Positions 55,224 through 63,014 of a stretch of 64,000 nt of DNA are shown in pieces. A program made the translations under genes and the position numbers. Position 1 is the stretch's first letter, and the number at the start of each line of letters is the position of its first letter. Source of the stretch: Sphingomonadales bacterium Ga0077559 (GTDB taxonomy: Bacteria > Pseudomonadota > Alphaproteobacteria > Sphingomonadales > Sphingomonadaceae); contig LNFK01000044.1 in the NCBI GenBank assembly GCA_001464315.1, forward strand, positions 78,869 through 142,868, given 5' to 3'. The notes under the pieces were generated by a model, which did not search any database, was not told the origin of the DNA, and saw only the letters and a list, made by a program, of their open reading frames with translations.

Positions 55224-55556
55224 ATGCAAAATCGGACCAAAGCCCTATTGTTTTCGGTCGCAGCGATTACCACCGCCACTGTCCATGCCGTACCATTCGC
55301 GGACGGCCCGGAGGATACAACAGAAATCCGCAGCGAACCGATCGCCGGGCTCTACAATAATCCTTGGTATGCTTATTTGGCTGATATCCGCGAAGCCGAG
55401 CAGGAGCTCGGAAGCGACCTGCGGGGCGCTACTGACGCTGAAGATCATCGCGACGCCTGGGAAGAATATCACAATGAACTGGTGGATGCAGACAAGGACT
55501 ATGTAAAAGAAATGCGCGAACGCGGCTATCGGGCCGGACGCGTAACGGTTGGCTGA
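55224..55556 (+). CDS. Small secreted hypothetical protein
   Basis: A 110-residue exported protein. AAGGAGACG lies seven bases before ATG 55224. The signal peptide KALLFSVAAITTATVHAVPF is followed by an acidic, helical mature part with a charged repeat-like stretch (DAEDHRDAWEEYHNELVDAD). I do not recognise it beyond a general resemblance to small sphingomonad exported proteins. It is a single-gene unit with its own terminator. Confidence 0.72.
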   Translation: MQNRTKALLFSVAAITTATVHAVPFADGPEDTTEIRSEPIAGLYNNPWYAYLADIREAEQELGSDLRGATDAEDHRDAWEEYHNELVDADKDYVKEMRERGYRAGRVTVG

Positions 55557-55591
55557 CCCACTCCTCCCTTTGAAAGCCAACCGATACTGGC

Positions 55592-55618
55592 GGGAGCTTG
55601 GGCTCCCTCCATTTTTTT
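55592..55618 (+). terminator. Rho-independent terminator
   Basis: GGGAGC (55592-55597), TTGG loop, GCTCCC (55602-55607) and a downstream seven-T run, 35 bases after the preceding stop codon. Confidence 0.85.
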
Positions 55619-55647
55619 GCTATTTTTTTACAACCGGGAGGCGAGAA

Positions 55648-56346
55648 TTACTGCCAACCCTTCTTCGCTGCAGCCTTCTCGGCAGCAGCACCCATTGCCT
55701 CACCGGCCATCATCGCCGCCGCTGCTTCCGCCAGCGCCCCGGCAGAAGCCTGTCTGTATGCGCTGGCGCCATTGCCCGACAAAGTCTGTTTCAATTGCCA
55801 GTCCTTGCCCGCACGGCAGGCTATACCATCCAGCGATGCGCTTTCGAAGGTCCGGCAGTAGCCGCCGTCTTTTGCAGCAAAGCTGGTGCCGATGCGGACT
55901 TCTGGGTTTGTGCCTTGGGTTGATGCAAGCTGGGTTTGCAACGCGTCGGCAAGCTTGCCTGAAGCAACCAACGTGCCGCCATCGTCACGCACGTAGCCGG
56001 CATCGCGGTTAAGTGCCGTCCCGCCAATCATCAACCCTACTACCAGCGAAGCAGCCATCGCGCCCCATTGTATCACCGATGACCGATACCGGCGCGCGGT
56101 CTTCTCCACAAGCTGCTCATCCAAATTGCTGACACTGCTCGACAACATCCCCGCCAGCCGGTCCGGCAAAGTTTCCTCCGCCACCGGATCGAAATGCGCC
56201 GATAGCCGCGCGCGCAGTGTCCGCTCGGCCTCGACCGCTTTCGCCAGCGGGGCATCCTCGGCCATTGCCTTTTCCAAGCGCTTGGCGCTCACAAGATCAA
56301 GCTCGCCATCGACATAGGCCGCAATTGTGGCGCGATCAAAAGTCAT
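55648..56346 (-). CDS. Anti-sigma factor (membrane-anchored)
   Basis: A 232-residue protein encoded just after an ECF sigma gene, with which it overlaps by ATGA. The N-terminal ~85 residues (TIAAYVDGELDLVSAKRLEK, DAPLAKAVEAERTLRARLSA) form an anti-sigma domain lacking the Cys/His of zinc-binding ZAS proteins. One membrane helix is at ~92-110 (WGAMAASLVVGLMIGG). The periplasmic part has two Cys (YCRTFESA, DGIACRAG) and an Ala-rich tail. It should hold the sigma factor inactive until an envelope signal. The sensed signal is unknown. Confidence 0.85.
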   Translation of the reverse strand: MTFDRATIAAYVDGELDLVSAKRLEKAMAEDAPLAKAVEAERTLRARLSAHFDPVAEETLPDRLAGMLSSSVSNLDEQLVEKTARRYRSSVIQWGAMAASLVVGLMIGGTALNRDAGYVRDDGGTLVASGKLADALQTQLASTQGTNPEVRIGTSFAAKDGGYCRTFESASLDGIACRAGKDWQLKQTLSGNGASAYRQASAGALAEAAAAMMAGEAMGAAAEKAAAKKGWQ

Positions 56347-56831
56347 GCCGCTTCTCCCAATTCGCGCACCAGCGCTTCGCGCCCGCGCACTAGCCGCGAT
56401 GTTAATGTGCCCACCGGCACTTCCAATATCTCTGCCGCCTCACGATAGGCATAGCCTTCGACCAGCACCAGCATCACTGCCTCGCGTTGCTCATCGGGCA
56501 GCCGTGCCATCGCCTTGTCGACATCGCCCAACTCCATCGACGCTTCCATCCGCGCATGGCTGTCGTCCGCGATCTGCATCACGCCATCGTCGATATCCGC
56601 ATGAATACCCCGTCGCGCTGTCGCCCGGCGGTTGTCGATCCAGATATTTCGCGTAATCCTATACATCCAGCTATCCAGTCTCGTTCCGGCCTGCCACTGA
56701 TCGCGCGATTTAAGGGCGCGTTCGATGGCGGCCTGACACAGATCATCCGCGTCGGCGGGATGCTGGGTTAGGCCGCGCGCGAACCGGCGCAATCGCGGTA
56801 ACAGCGCAAGCAGTTCCTGTTCAAATGCCAT
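56343..56831 (-). CDS. ECF RNA polymerase sigma factor
   Basis: A 162-residue sigma-70 ECF protein. Region 2 (~10-80) has DADDLCQAAIERALKS and SWMYRITRNIWIDNRR; region 4 (~105-158) has LPDEQREAVMLVLVEGYAYR and AAEILEVPVGTLTSRLVRGR. It is co-expressed with the anti-sigma gene by stop/start overlap. The palindromic sequence 22 bases upstream probably contains its own autoregulated promoter, shared with the divergent subtilase gene. Confidence 0.94.
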   Translation of the reverse strand: MAFEQELLALLPRLRRFARGLTQHPADADDLCQAAIERALKSRDQWQAGTRLDSWMYRITRNIWIDNRRATARRGIHADIDDGVMQIADDSHARMEASMELGDVDKAMARLPDEQREAVMLVLVEGYAYREAAEILEVPVGTLTSRLVRGREALVRELGEAA

Positions 56832-56852
56832 TCAATTCCTTCATGGCTATGT

Positions 56853-56884
56853 GGATGAAACGATGGCGTGTGGTCGTTTCATCC
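56853..56884. promoter_or_regulatory. Palindromic, probably bidirectional ECF promoter
   Basis: GGATGAAACGA (56853-56863), a 10-base spacer and TCGTTTCATCC (56874-56884) form a perfect 11-bp-arm inverted repeat between the divergent sigma and subtilase genes. In both directions GGATG and CGTT are 17 bases apart, resembling ECF -35/-10 spacing (GGAAT-N16/17-CGTT type). Either strand can therefore be read by the same sigma factor. Confidence 0.6.
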
Positions 56885-56941
56885 ATGTCCCCTCGAAATT
56901 TCGGGTGACAGGTCGCATCGAAAGCACAAGAAAGCAAGATT

Positions 56942-58198
56942 ATGAAGCATTGGCTCATCCCCGCAATGTGCACGACCCTGCTCTCGGCGGCAGCATTCGC
57001 TCAGCTTGGCCTGCCCAGTGGCGGCCTGCCGCGCGTTGGCGTGCCGCAGCTTCCGGTCGAGCTGCCACAAACCGGTGCAGCCTTGGCGCAGCTTGGCCGC
57101 ATGTTGGAGACAGCGCGTCTTGACCGCCTCACCCGCTTTGTTCGCCAGAACCGCGACGCAGTCGATTATGACTCAAACCGCTACCCCGCCGTGCGCGGTG
57201 AACTGGTGGCAACCGGCGTCAGCGATGACGCTATCAAGGCAGCACAGGCGGCAGGCTTCGCCTTGCTCTCGCGCGATGCCATCGAAGGGCTGGACCTAAA
57301 TTACGTCCGCTTCGCAGTCCCGGCTAAAATGTCGCTCGCCGAGTCCGAACAGAAACTCCGCGCTCTGCTCCCCAATGCCGAAATCGACGCCAACCATATC
57401 TTTTTCCAAGGTAGCGCTAGCCCTGCGCCACCTCTCGCCACGACGGTACTCGCCAGCACCTCCACCAACGCCTCGCTCGGCATCATCGATGGCGGGGTTG
57501 CCGATCATCCTTCGGTGCGCGGCCGGGTCGAGCAGAACGGCTTTGCCGCAGGCGCGCCGACAGCGAGCAGCCACGGCACCTCGGTCGCCGCGTTGATGAT
57601 CGGAAATGGCGAAGTAAAAGGCGCACGTTCGGGGGCGAGCCTACTTGCCGCTGATGTTTATGGCACGGCAAAGGCGGGGGGCAACGCCGCTGCCATCGCC
57701 CGCGCGCTTGGTTGGCTCGCTGCGCGGGGTGTTTCGGTCGTCACCATCAGCCTCGTAGGCCCGCACAACTCCCTCCTCAAAACCGCAGTCGCGGCAGCAC
57801 AGCGCAAAGGCGTCATAATCGTCGCGGCGGTTGGCAATGACGGTCCTGCATCCCCGCCTGCCTACCCGGCATCCTATCCAGGCGTGCTGGCTGTCACCGG
57901 CGTAGACGGAAGAAACCGTGCGCTTCCCGAAGCAGGCCGCGCCGTGCACACCGACTTCGCTGCACCGGGCGCAGACATATTCAGCGCGACAGGCGCAAAG
58001 AAAAAAGCCCGCGTTCGCGGCACGAGCTTCGCCGCCCCCCTTGTCGCCGCGCGCCTTTCCACTTTCTACCCCCGTCAATCGACCAGTGCGGTCGAACCCG
58101 CCGTCCGAAAGCTAATGGCCGAAGCTATAGATCTGGGCAAAAAAGGGCATGACCCGGTCTACGGCCACGGCTTGGTGTGCGGGAAATGCGGTCGATAA
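56942..58198 (+). CDS. Exported S8 (subtilisin-like) serine protease
   Basis: A 418-residue secreted protease. The signal peptide WLIPAMCTTLLSAAAFAQ is followed by a ~130-residue propeptide-like region and the catalytic domain (~175-400). The triad is visible: Asp in LGIIDGGVADHP, His in SSHGTSVAALM, Ser in RGTSFAAPLVAAR, plus the oxyanion Asn in VAAVGNDGPA. The C-terminus has two Cys (GLVCGKCGR). It is divergent from an ECF sigma/anti-sigma pair over a shared palindrome, and is likely its main target; a role in envelope-stress response or secreted proteolysis is inferred. Confidence 0.93.
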   Translation: MKHWLIPAMCTTLLSAAAFAQLGLPSGGLPRVGVPQLPVELPQTGAALAQLGRMLETARLDRLTRFVRQNRDAVDYDSNRYPAVRGELVATGVSDDAIKAAQAAGFALLSRDAIEGLDLNYVRFAVPAKMSLAESEQKLRALLPNAEIDANHIFFQGSASPAPPLATTVLASTSTNASLGIIDGGVADHPSVRGRVEQNGFAAGAPTASSHGTSVAALMIGNGEVKGARSGASLLAADVYGTAKAGGNAAAIARALGWLAARGVSVVTISLVGPHNSLLKTAVAAAQRKGVIIVAAVGNDGPASPPAYPASYPGVLAVTGVDGRNRALPEAGRAVHTDFAAPGADIFSATGAKKKARVRGTSFAAPLVAARLSTFYPRQSTSAVEPAVRKLMAEAIDLGKKGHDPVYGHGLVCGKCGR

Positions 58199-58314
58199 TC
58201 TGCTTTTTTGAGGCAGATAATAGTAATAGTTTTAATTGAACGGATGAAATTCCGCACCCCAATCGTTGTCCCTACATGCAGGCAATCATGCCATTGCAAA
58301 GAAGGAGAACGAAG

Positions 58315-59265
58315 ATGAAGATCACTTTCAAGCATTCGATCATTCCCGCGATTGCGCTGGCATTCGCCATCTCGACCCCGGCTTCGGCCCAATTGCTTGG
58401 TGGCAGTACTGGTGGCGGATTGACCGGTGGCCTTGGCGGCGGTCTGGGCGGCGACATGACTGGCCCTATTACCCGTACCACCGGAAGCGTTACCGGCGAC
58501 AGCACCGGCTCGCTAAGAGGCGAAAAGCAGGTCGATCGCAAGTCGGGTCGCGTGCGTGGCAGCGGGCAAGCTCAAGGCAGCAGCAACGGTTCGGTAACCG
58601 GTGGCACCACGGTCCTCGACCGCAGCGTTAATGGCGCAAGCAGCGGTTCGGCCAATGCGTCGAAAAGCGGCAGCGTTGACGCGCAACTAATCGGTACAGA
58701 TGCCGTCCGCACCACCGCGCAAGATGGCGTCGGTCGGGCGCGCGGCGCAGTCGATACTGTACGCGGTACGGCCAGCTCAACCGCAGGAACCGCGCGTTCG
58801 GCCGCTGGTAATGCTGTAGGTAGCACATCGGGCACTGGCTCAATCGCCGGCAGCGCAAGCGGCATGGGAGATGGCATGGCATCGGGCAGCCTCGGCCAGC
58901 TCGCCGCCTCCGGAACGGCCGCCGCCAATAGCGCAGGCATGTTCGCAATTGAACCGGGCATGCCCATCGAAGACGCGCGTGGACGCACAATCGGCTATGT
59001 CCAGTCGGTCAAACAGACCAAGCAGGGCGTAGTTCAGGCGGTAACAGTCGAAACCGGCAACCGTCTCGCCACGCTTCCGGCCGCGAACTTTGCGGGTTCG
59101 GGCGAGGCTTTGGTGACAGGCATGACCAAGGGCCAGCTGACGTCCGCCGCAAAGCAGCAGGAGGCGGCTCCAGCCAGCGGCCCGCAAACCGAGAGCAGCA
59201 CGCCTGCAGCCCAGAAATCTGGCGGCAACCGCTCACGCGAAGCCAATAATAACAAAGAACGCTAA
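58315..59265 (+). CDS. Secreted Ser/Gly/Ala-rich protein with C-terminal PRC-barrel-like region
   Basis: A 316-residue exported protein. GAAGGAG precedes ATG 58315. The signal peptide IPAIALAFAISTPASAQ ends near residue 24. Low-complexity Gly/Ser/Ala-rich sequence follows (LLGGSTGGGLTGGLGGGLGG and many GSASG-type units) to ~210. From ~220 a compact part resembles a PRC barrel (GMPIEDARGRTIGYVQSVKQ, VETGNRLATLPAANF), ending in a polar tail (ANNNKER). Function unknown; an envelope matrix-type role is possible. Strong terminator downstream. Confidence 0.75.
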   Translation: MKITFKHSIIPAIALAFAISTPASAQLLGGSTGGGLTGGLGGGLGGDMTGPITRTTGSVTGDSTGSLRGEKQVDRKSGRVRGSGQAQGSSNGSVTGGTTVLDRSVNGASSGSANASKSGSVDAQLIGTDAVRTTAQDGVGRARGAVDTVRGTASSTAGTARSAAGNAVGSTSGTGSIAGSASGMGDGMASGSLGQLAASGTAAANSAGMFAIEPGMPIEDARGRTIGYVQSVKQTKQGVVQAVTVETGNRLATLPAANFAGSGEALVTGMTKGQLTSAAKQQEAAPASGPQTESSTPAAQKSGGNRSREANNNKER

Positions 59266-59291
59266 ACCCACCGGGTGATCACCCCAAACTT

Positions 59292-59326
59292 GGCAGGCCG
59301 GTGGCATATCCGGCCTGCCGTCTTTT
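59292..59326 (+). terminator. Rho-independent terminator after the Ser/Gly-rich gene
   Basis: GGCAGGCCGG (59292-59301), 8-base loop and CCGGCCTGCC (59310-59319) form a perfect 10-bp stem followed by TCTTTTC. Confidence 0.88.
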
Positions 59327-59658
59327 CAAACTTTGCTGCGCCACGCGGTTGTCCGAGTACATTAAGTTTGCACCGCTGTTGCATAAGCCTGCACCGATTT
59401 GTAAGCGCAGCCAGTCTCCGCTGCTCAAAGGGATGGGATTTTGTTGTTCAAATTTAGAGCGTCGACTTCCATAGTGCGGTATCTTCAGAATGGAGCGCTA
59501 ATGATTCGCCGATTTCCTTAGAATCTGTACGTAGGCGTCAGCTTAGTTGGAACATCCGGACAGTTCGTTTTTAGCACACAGCTTCTTTAACAGTCGTTCG
59601 TTCATTTCTTGAAAAAGCTGACTGATTTACACTCCACACATGGTTGTATCGATGCTCA
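59327..59658. other. Intergenic region without recognisable gene
   Basis: Convergent spacer between the Ser/Gly-rich gene and the TpsB-type gene. No frame with a family motif; AT-rich in its second half. Confidence 0.5.
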
Positions 59659-61341
59659 TCAAAAATCTAAACCAAGCTGCAAATTGACCTTTGGTTCGTT
59701 ACTGATGTTATTTTGGCCATTTGCATAGATCGGAAGAGCTGTTTCCAATTGCAGGCCCACCCTTCCGATGTCTGCGCGAACACCGCCGCCAGCCGAGATC
59801 AGCGTGCCGCCACCAAAACCATCCCCCAAATTGCCTACATAACCGCCATCGACAAAGGCATAAGGCTGTAGCCGTTTGATCCAGTTGACGGGCTTCGAAA
59901 ACTCATAGCCCAGCTCGGCCAGTGCCAATATGCCTTGATCTCCCGATCGTTCGTAAAACTCGAATGCCCGGCCGACAAATGCTCCGCCCAATCCCATTTC
60001 CTCGGACGATAGCAATGGCTCGGTCGCCAGCTGCCCCGAAACCGCCATCCTTAAAGTCACGTCGCCAGCCGGTTTACCAGACCAATTGGCCCATGCGCGT
60101 GCCGAGGTAAATTGTCTGTCGGCATCAAACCGAGACGAGAAAGGGTCACCCTGCCGATTGGCACCGAGCACACCCAAACCCTGGCGCATCTGGGTTCCGG
60201 TTCGCAGCCAGCCATTCCCCACCTTTAGTGATGACGACAGACCTACTGAAACCGTAACTACGGTGTCACTTTGCAGGATCGCACCAAAGCTTTCCTGTTC
60301 GACCTTTAAATATTCGATCTGGCCGTCGATCCACAAATTGGCCTTACGCGACCGGCGAAGCGGATGGTTGACCGCCAGCGATGCATATTGGCTCGCGACA
60401 TCCCTTTTGCCGAATCCAAAGCTTGGCGCAATGTTGCTCGTGCTCCAAGCCATTGCGATCTCGGCTCGCGTGCCGTTGTTATTCAGGCCCACCGCGTAGA
60501 CCACGCTTGCTGCTGCCAGCTCGCCTGGATCGGCCGGGTTGGTACGAAATGTCACGTTCATGTAATCGGAATCGTCGAATAAAGCCACGGCTTCGACGCT
60601 AAGACGTGCCCTTAAAGGTCCGATATTCTTCGACCCAAAATTATCAACAGTCAGTTGCCCGTTGGCTCCTTTCCGCTCGTCGACTGTTACCAGCAATATG
60701 CGGCGGCCATTTTCGGTCAGCAACTCGGTTTTCCTCACCGCTATTTGCGGAATGTTGTTGGCGAGCATCAAGCGCCGCTCCAGCTCCTTTTGTATCACCG
60801 TTCCGCCGACCAGCGGTTCCAGTAGATCGCGCAGAGCGCGGTTGTTGGAACCCTCAATCCTGACTTCATCGATGCTGCCCGTGTCGAGCATGATGCGGAC
60901 AATGCCCATCTCGATCTGCTGTTCAGGAACGTGGGTACTGGCCAGCAACATGCCTTTTGATCGGGCGACCTCGGCAATTTGCTGCGCTAGTTTTGCCAGT
61001 TCGTCGTTGGTCGCATTGCTCCCCAGATATGGTTCGATAACGCTTTCAAATATGGCGTGATCGACGACAGAAGAGGTATCAATCAGAACAGAGCCGACGC
61101 GAATAGCCGCTGAATCTTCTTCTTGGCGATCTGTCCGCTCGTCACCACCAGATTCGTTCCGCACAAGTTCGGGTATTTCAGCGATGTTAGTGTCGGCCCG
61201 AGTCAAACTGTTGTCGCTTTTCGAAGGCAAAAACGCTCGCCATTCGCCATCCTGGGGCACCGTTTGCTGGGCAAATGCAGGTGAGCTAACCAACGCAAAC
61301 CAGATGACAATATAGCACATGCAAGGTTGGAAACGTGCCAT
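59659..61341 (-). CDS. ShlB/FhaC/HecB-type (TpsB) outer-membrane secretion protein
   Basis: A 560-residue two-partner-secretion transporter homologue. Signal peptide (VIWFALVSSPAFAQ) and an N-terminal helix/linker, then POTRA-like regions (~75-230: IFESVIEPYLGSNATNDELA, GIVRIMLDTGSIDEVRIEGS, NIPQIAVRKTELLTENGRRI) and a 16-strand barrel (~235-560) ending NLQLGLDF. The family secretes large adhesins or haemolysins (TpsA). No TpsA gene is in the window; the divergent FecR-domain protein with long repeats is the nearest candidate surface protein but lacks a TPS domain, so the substrate may lie beyond the window. Confidence 0.88.
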   Translation of the reverse strand: MARFQPCMCYIVIWFALVSSPAFAQQTVPQDGEWRAFLPSKSDNSLTRADTNIAEIPELVRNESGGDERTDRQEEDSAAIRVGSVLIDTSSVVDHAIFESVIEPYLGSNATNDELAKLAQQIAEVARSKGMLLASTHVPEQQIEMGIVRIMLDTGSIDEVRIEGSNNRALRDLLEPLVGGTVIQKELERRLMLANNIPQIAVRKTELLTENGRRILLVTVDERKGANGQLTVDNFGSKNIGPLRARLSVEAVALFDDSDYMNVTFRTNPADPGELAAASVVYAVGLNNNGTRAEIAMAWSTSNIAPSFGFGKRDVASQYASLAVNHPLRRSRKANLWIDGQIEYLKVEQESFGAILQSDTVVTVSVGLSSSLKVGNGWLRTGTQMRQGLGVLGANRQGDPFSSRFDADRQFTSARAWANWSGKPAGDVTLRMAVSGQLATEPLLSSEEMGLGGAFVGRAFEFYERSGDQGILALAELGYEFSKPVNWIKRLQPYAFVDGGYVGNLGDGFGGGTLISAGGGVRADIGRVGLQLETALPIYANGQNNISNEPKVNLQLGLDF

Positions 61342-61524
61342 GAAACGGAAAAACCGATGCTGTCTTGGTTAGAACTAAAATTCGGCTTTTAGGCGATAAC
61401 AATTGATGTTCAGTTAACTGGTGCAGGGCCAATTTTTACCAGATTTTAGGGAAGTCGGATAAGCTTCTGTAATTAACTCCGCCGTATTACGTTTATTTAC
61501 AGATAAAAATTCTGGGGCAATGAA

Positions 61525-62907
61525 ATGCGCGGTCAGGTAACATTCGTCGGAAAGATGATAGCGATCATTATGGCGGTCATCATGGTGGTCAGTCCGGCTT
61601 ATGCTGGGCCAAAAGCATGGCAGATTTCCGAAACCAACGGCGAGGTGTCAGTCGAGACCGGAGACGGAGTGCGGACCGCAGCGCGCGGGCAATCGCTGAA
61701 GGCAGGCGATGCCGTCAAGACCGGTGCATCGGGCCGCGCCGTAATCGTGCGTGGCGGCGAATATGTCATCGTCAGCCCGAAAAGCCGGGTACGGATTACC
61801 AGACCTGAAGAAACTGGTGCGATAACACAGATCTTCCAATCGGTCGGTAGCGCGCTGTTCAGGATAGAGAAAAAGGAAACGCCCCATTTCGGCGTCAAGA
61901 CGCCTTATCTGGCTGCTGTGGTTAAAGGTACGACTTTCAATGTCACGGTTACCGAAGACGGAGCTACGGTGCAGGTGACCGAAGGGCGCGTCGAAGTGTC
62001 GACGCTCGATGGCGGTGCCTCTGACATGATCGTGCCGGGCCGGATTGGCCGTATCGATGCGAATGATCGGCAGCTTTTGAAAGTACTCGGAACAGATGAA
62101 AAATCTATCCGGTCACCGTTGCCCGCAATTAATGTCGATTCAACGGCTTTTGAATCTGCTTCCGCAACCGGAAGCGGCGGATCGGCTTCATCCGACGGTG
62201 GCACTGAAAGAAGCGATACCAATTCGAGCAGCACTGCGCCTAACAACGACTTTTCCGATTCAGCAGGTAATTATTCCAGTTCCGGTTTTTCGGGTCGTAT
62301 TGGCACGTCCATCAACAGCGAGCCGGTTAGCATAGCGCTGGCTACAGGAGGCCTAATCAGCGGTAACGCGGCCGTCGAACGGATTGCCATACGCAATGCA
62401 AGCGGCGGTTCAACGGCCCGCGCCCCCGAGGGTGGGCCACGAGACAGCGCTGGTAACGTTGCTGACGACAAGGGCGGTAACCCTGACGACAAGGGCGGCG
62501 CCCCCGACGACAAAGGTAGCAACCCTGACAACAAGGCCAGTAAACGCGACAACAAGGGTAGCAATCCCGGCGATAAGGGTGGTAACCCCGGTGACCAGGG
62601 CAAAGACCCCGACGACAAAGACGGTAACCCTGACGACAAGGGTGGTAAACGTGACAAGGGCAAAGACCCCGACGACAAAGGCGGTAACCCTGGCAATAAG
62701 GGTGATAACCCTGACGACAAGGCCGGTAAACGCGACGACAAAGGCGGCAACCGCGACGACAAGGGCGGTAACCCTGGTGACAAGGGCAAAGACCGCGACG
62801 ACAAAGGCGGTAGCCCTGGCGACAAGGGTGGCAATCCCGGTGATAAGGGCGGTAATCCGGGAGACGACCCCAGCGGCAAAGCTGGTGGGAAACCTTCCCG
62901 AACCTAA
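61525..62907 (+). CDS. Secreted FecR-domain protein with C-terminal Asp-Lys-Gly heptad repeats
   Basis: A 460-residue exported protein. The signal peptide KMIAIIMAVIMVVSPAYAG is followed by a FecR domain (~45-180: VRTAARGQSLKAGDAVKTGA, GVKTPYLAAVVKGTTFNVTV). Residues ~205-315 are Ser/Gly-rich. From ~314 about nineteen imperfect 7-residue units of the type DDKGGNP extend nearly to the end (last residues GKPSRT). It is divergent from the TpsB-type gene and precedes a CHASE2 gene; the three are recalled as a recurring sphingomonad cluster. The repeats are charged and probably disordered, perhaps a surface or matrix domain. No transmembrane anchor. Confidence 0.85.
   Translation: MRGQVTFVGKMIAIIMAVIMVVSPAYAGPKAWQISETNGEVSVETGDGVRTAARGQSLKAGDAVKTGASGRAVIVRGGEYVIVSPKSRVRITRPEETGAITQIFQSVGSALFRIEKKETPHFGVKTPYLAAVVKGTTFNVTVTEDGATVQVTEGRVEVSTLDGGASDMIVPGRIGRIDANDRQLLKVLGTDEKSIRSPLPAINVDSTAFESASATGSGGSASSDGGTERSDTNSSSTAPNNDFSDSAGNYSSSGFSGRIGTSINSEPVSIALATGGLISGNAAVERIAIRNASGGSTARAPEGGPRDSAGNVADDKGGNPDDKGGAPDDKGSNPDNKASKRDNKGSNPGDKGGNPGDQGKDPDDKDGNPDDKGGKRDKGKDPDDKGGNPGNKGDNPDDKAGKRDDKGGNRDDKGGNPGDKGKDRDDKGGSPGDKGGNPGDKGGNPGDDPSGKAGGKPSRT
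62464..62868 (+). repeat. 21-bp in-frame tandem repeats (GAC GAC AAG GGC GGT AAC CCT type)
   Basis: About nineteen imperfect copies encoding DDKGGNP variants (DDKGSNP, DDKGGKR, GDKGGNP, DDKAGKR, GDKGKDP). One unit near 62653 is six residues long instead of seven. The array is likely to vary in copy number by recombination or slippage. Confidence 0.9.
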
Positions 62908-63014
62908 TCTTTGGGCAATTAGCGAACAATCAACCCATTGGCGATATTGATGCGCTCAGGGCTGCTGGATCGACGGCCCCTCGTTCGGTGAATTTTGGGG
63001 GATATGCCGCCACT

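Noticed and set aside
62271..62929. Long open frames on both strands across the heptad repeat array
   Set aside because: They are antisense or out-of-frame readings of the 21-bp repeats, Ser/Pro/Leu- or Arg/Cys-rich, with no start context. The plus-strand FecR protein explains the region.
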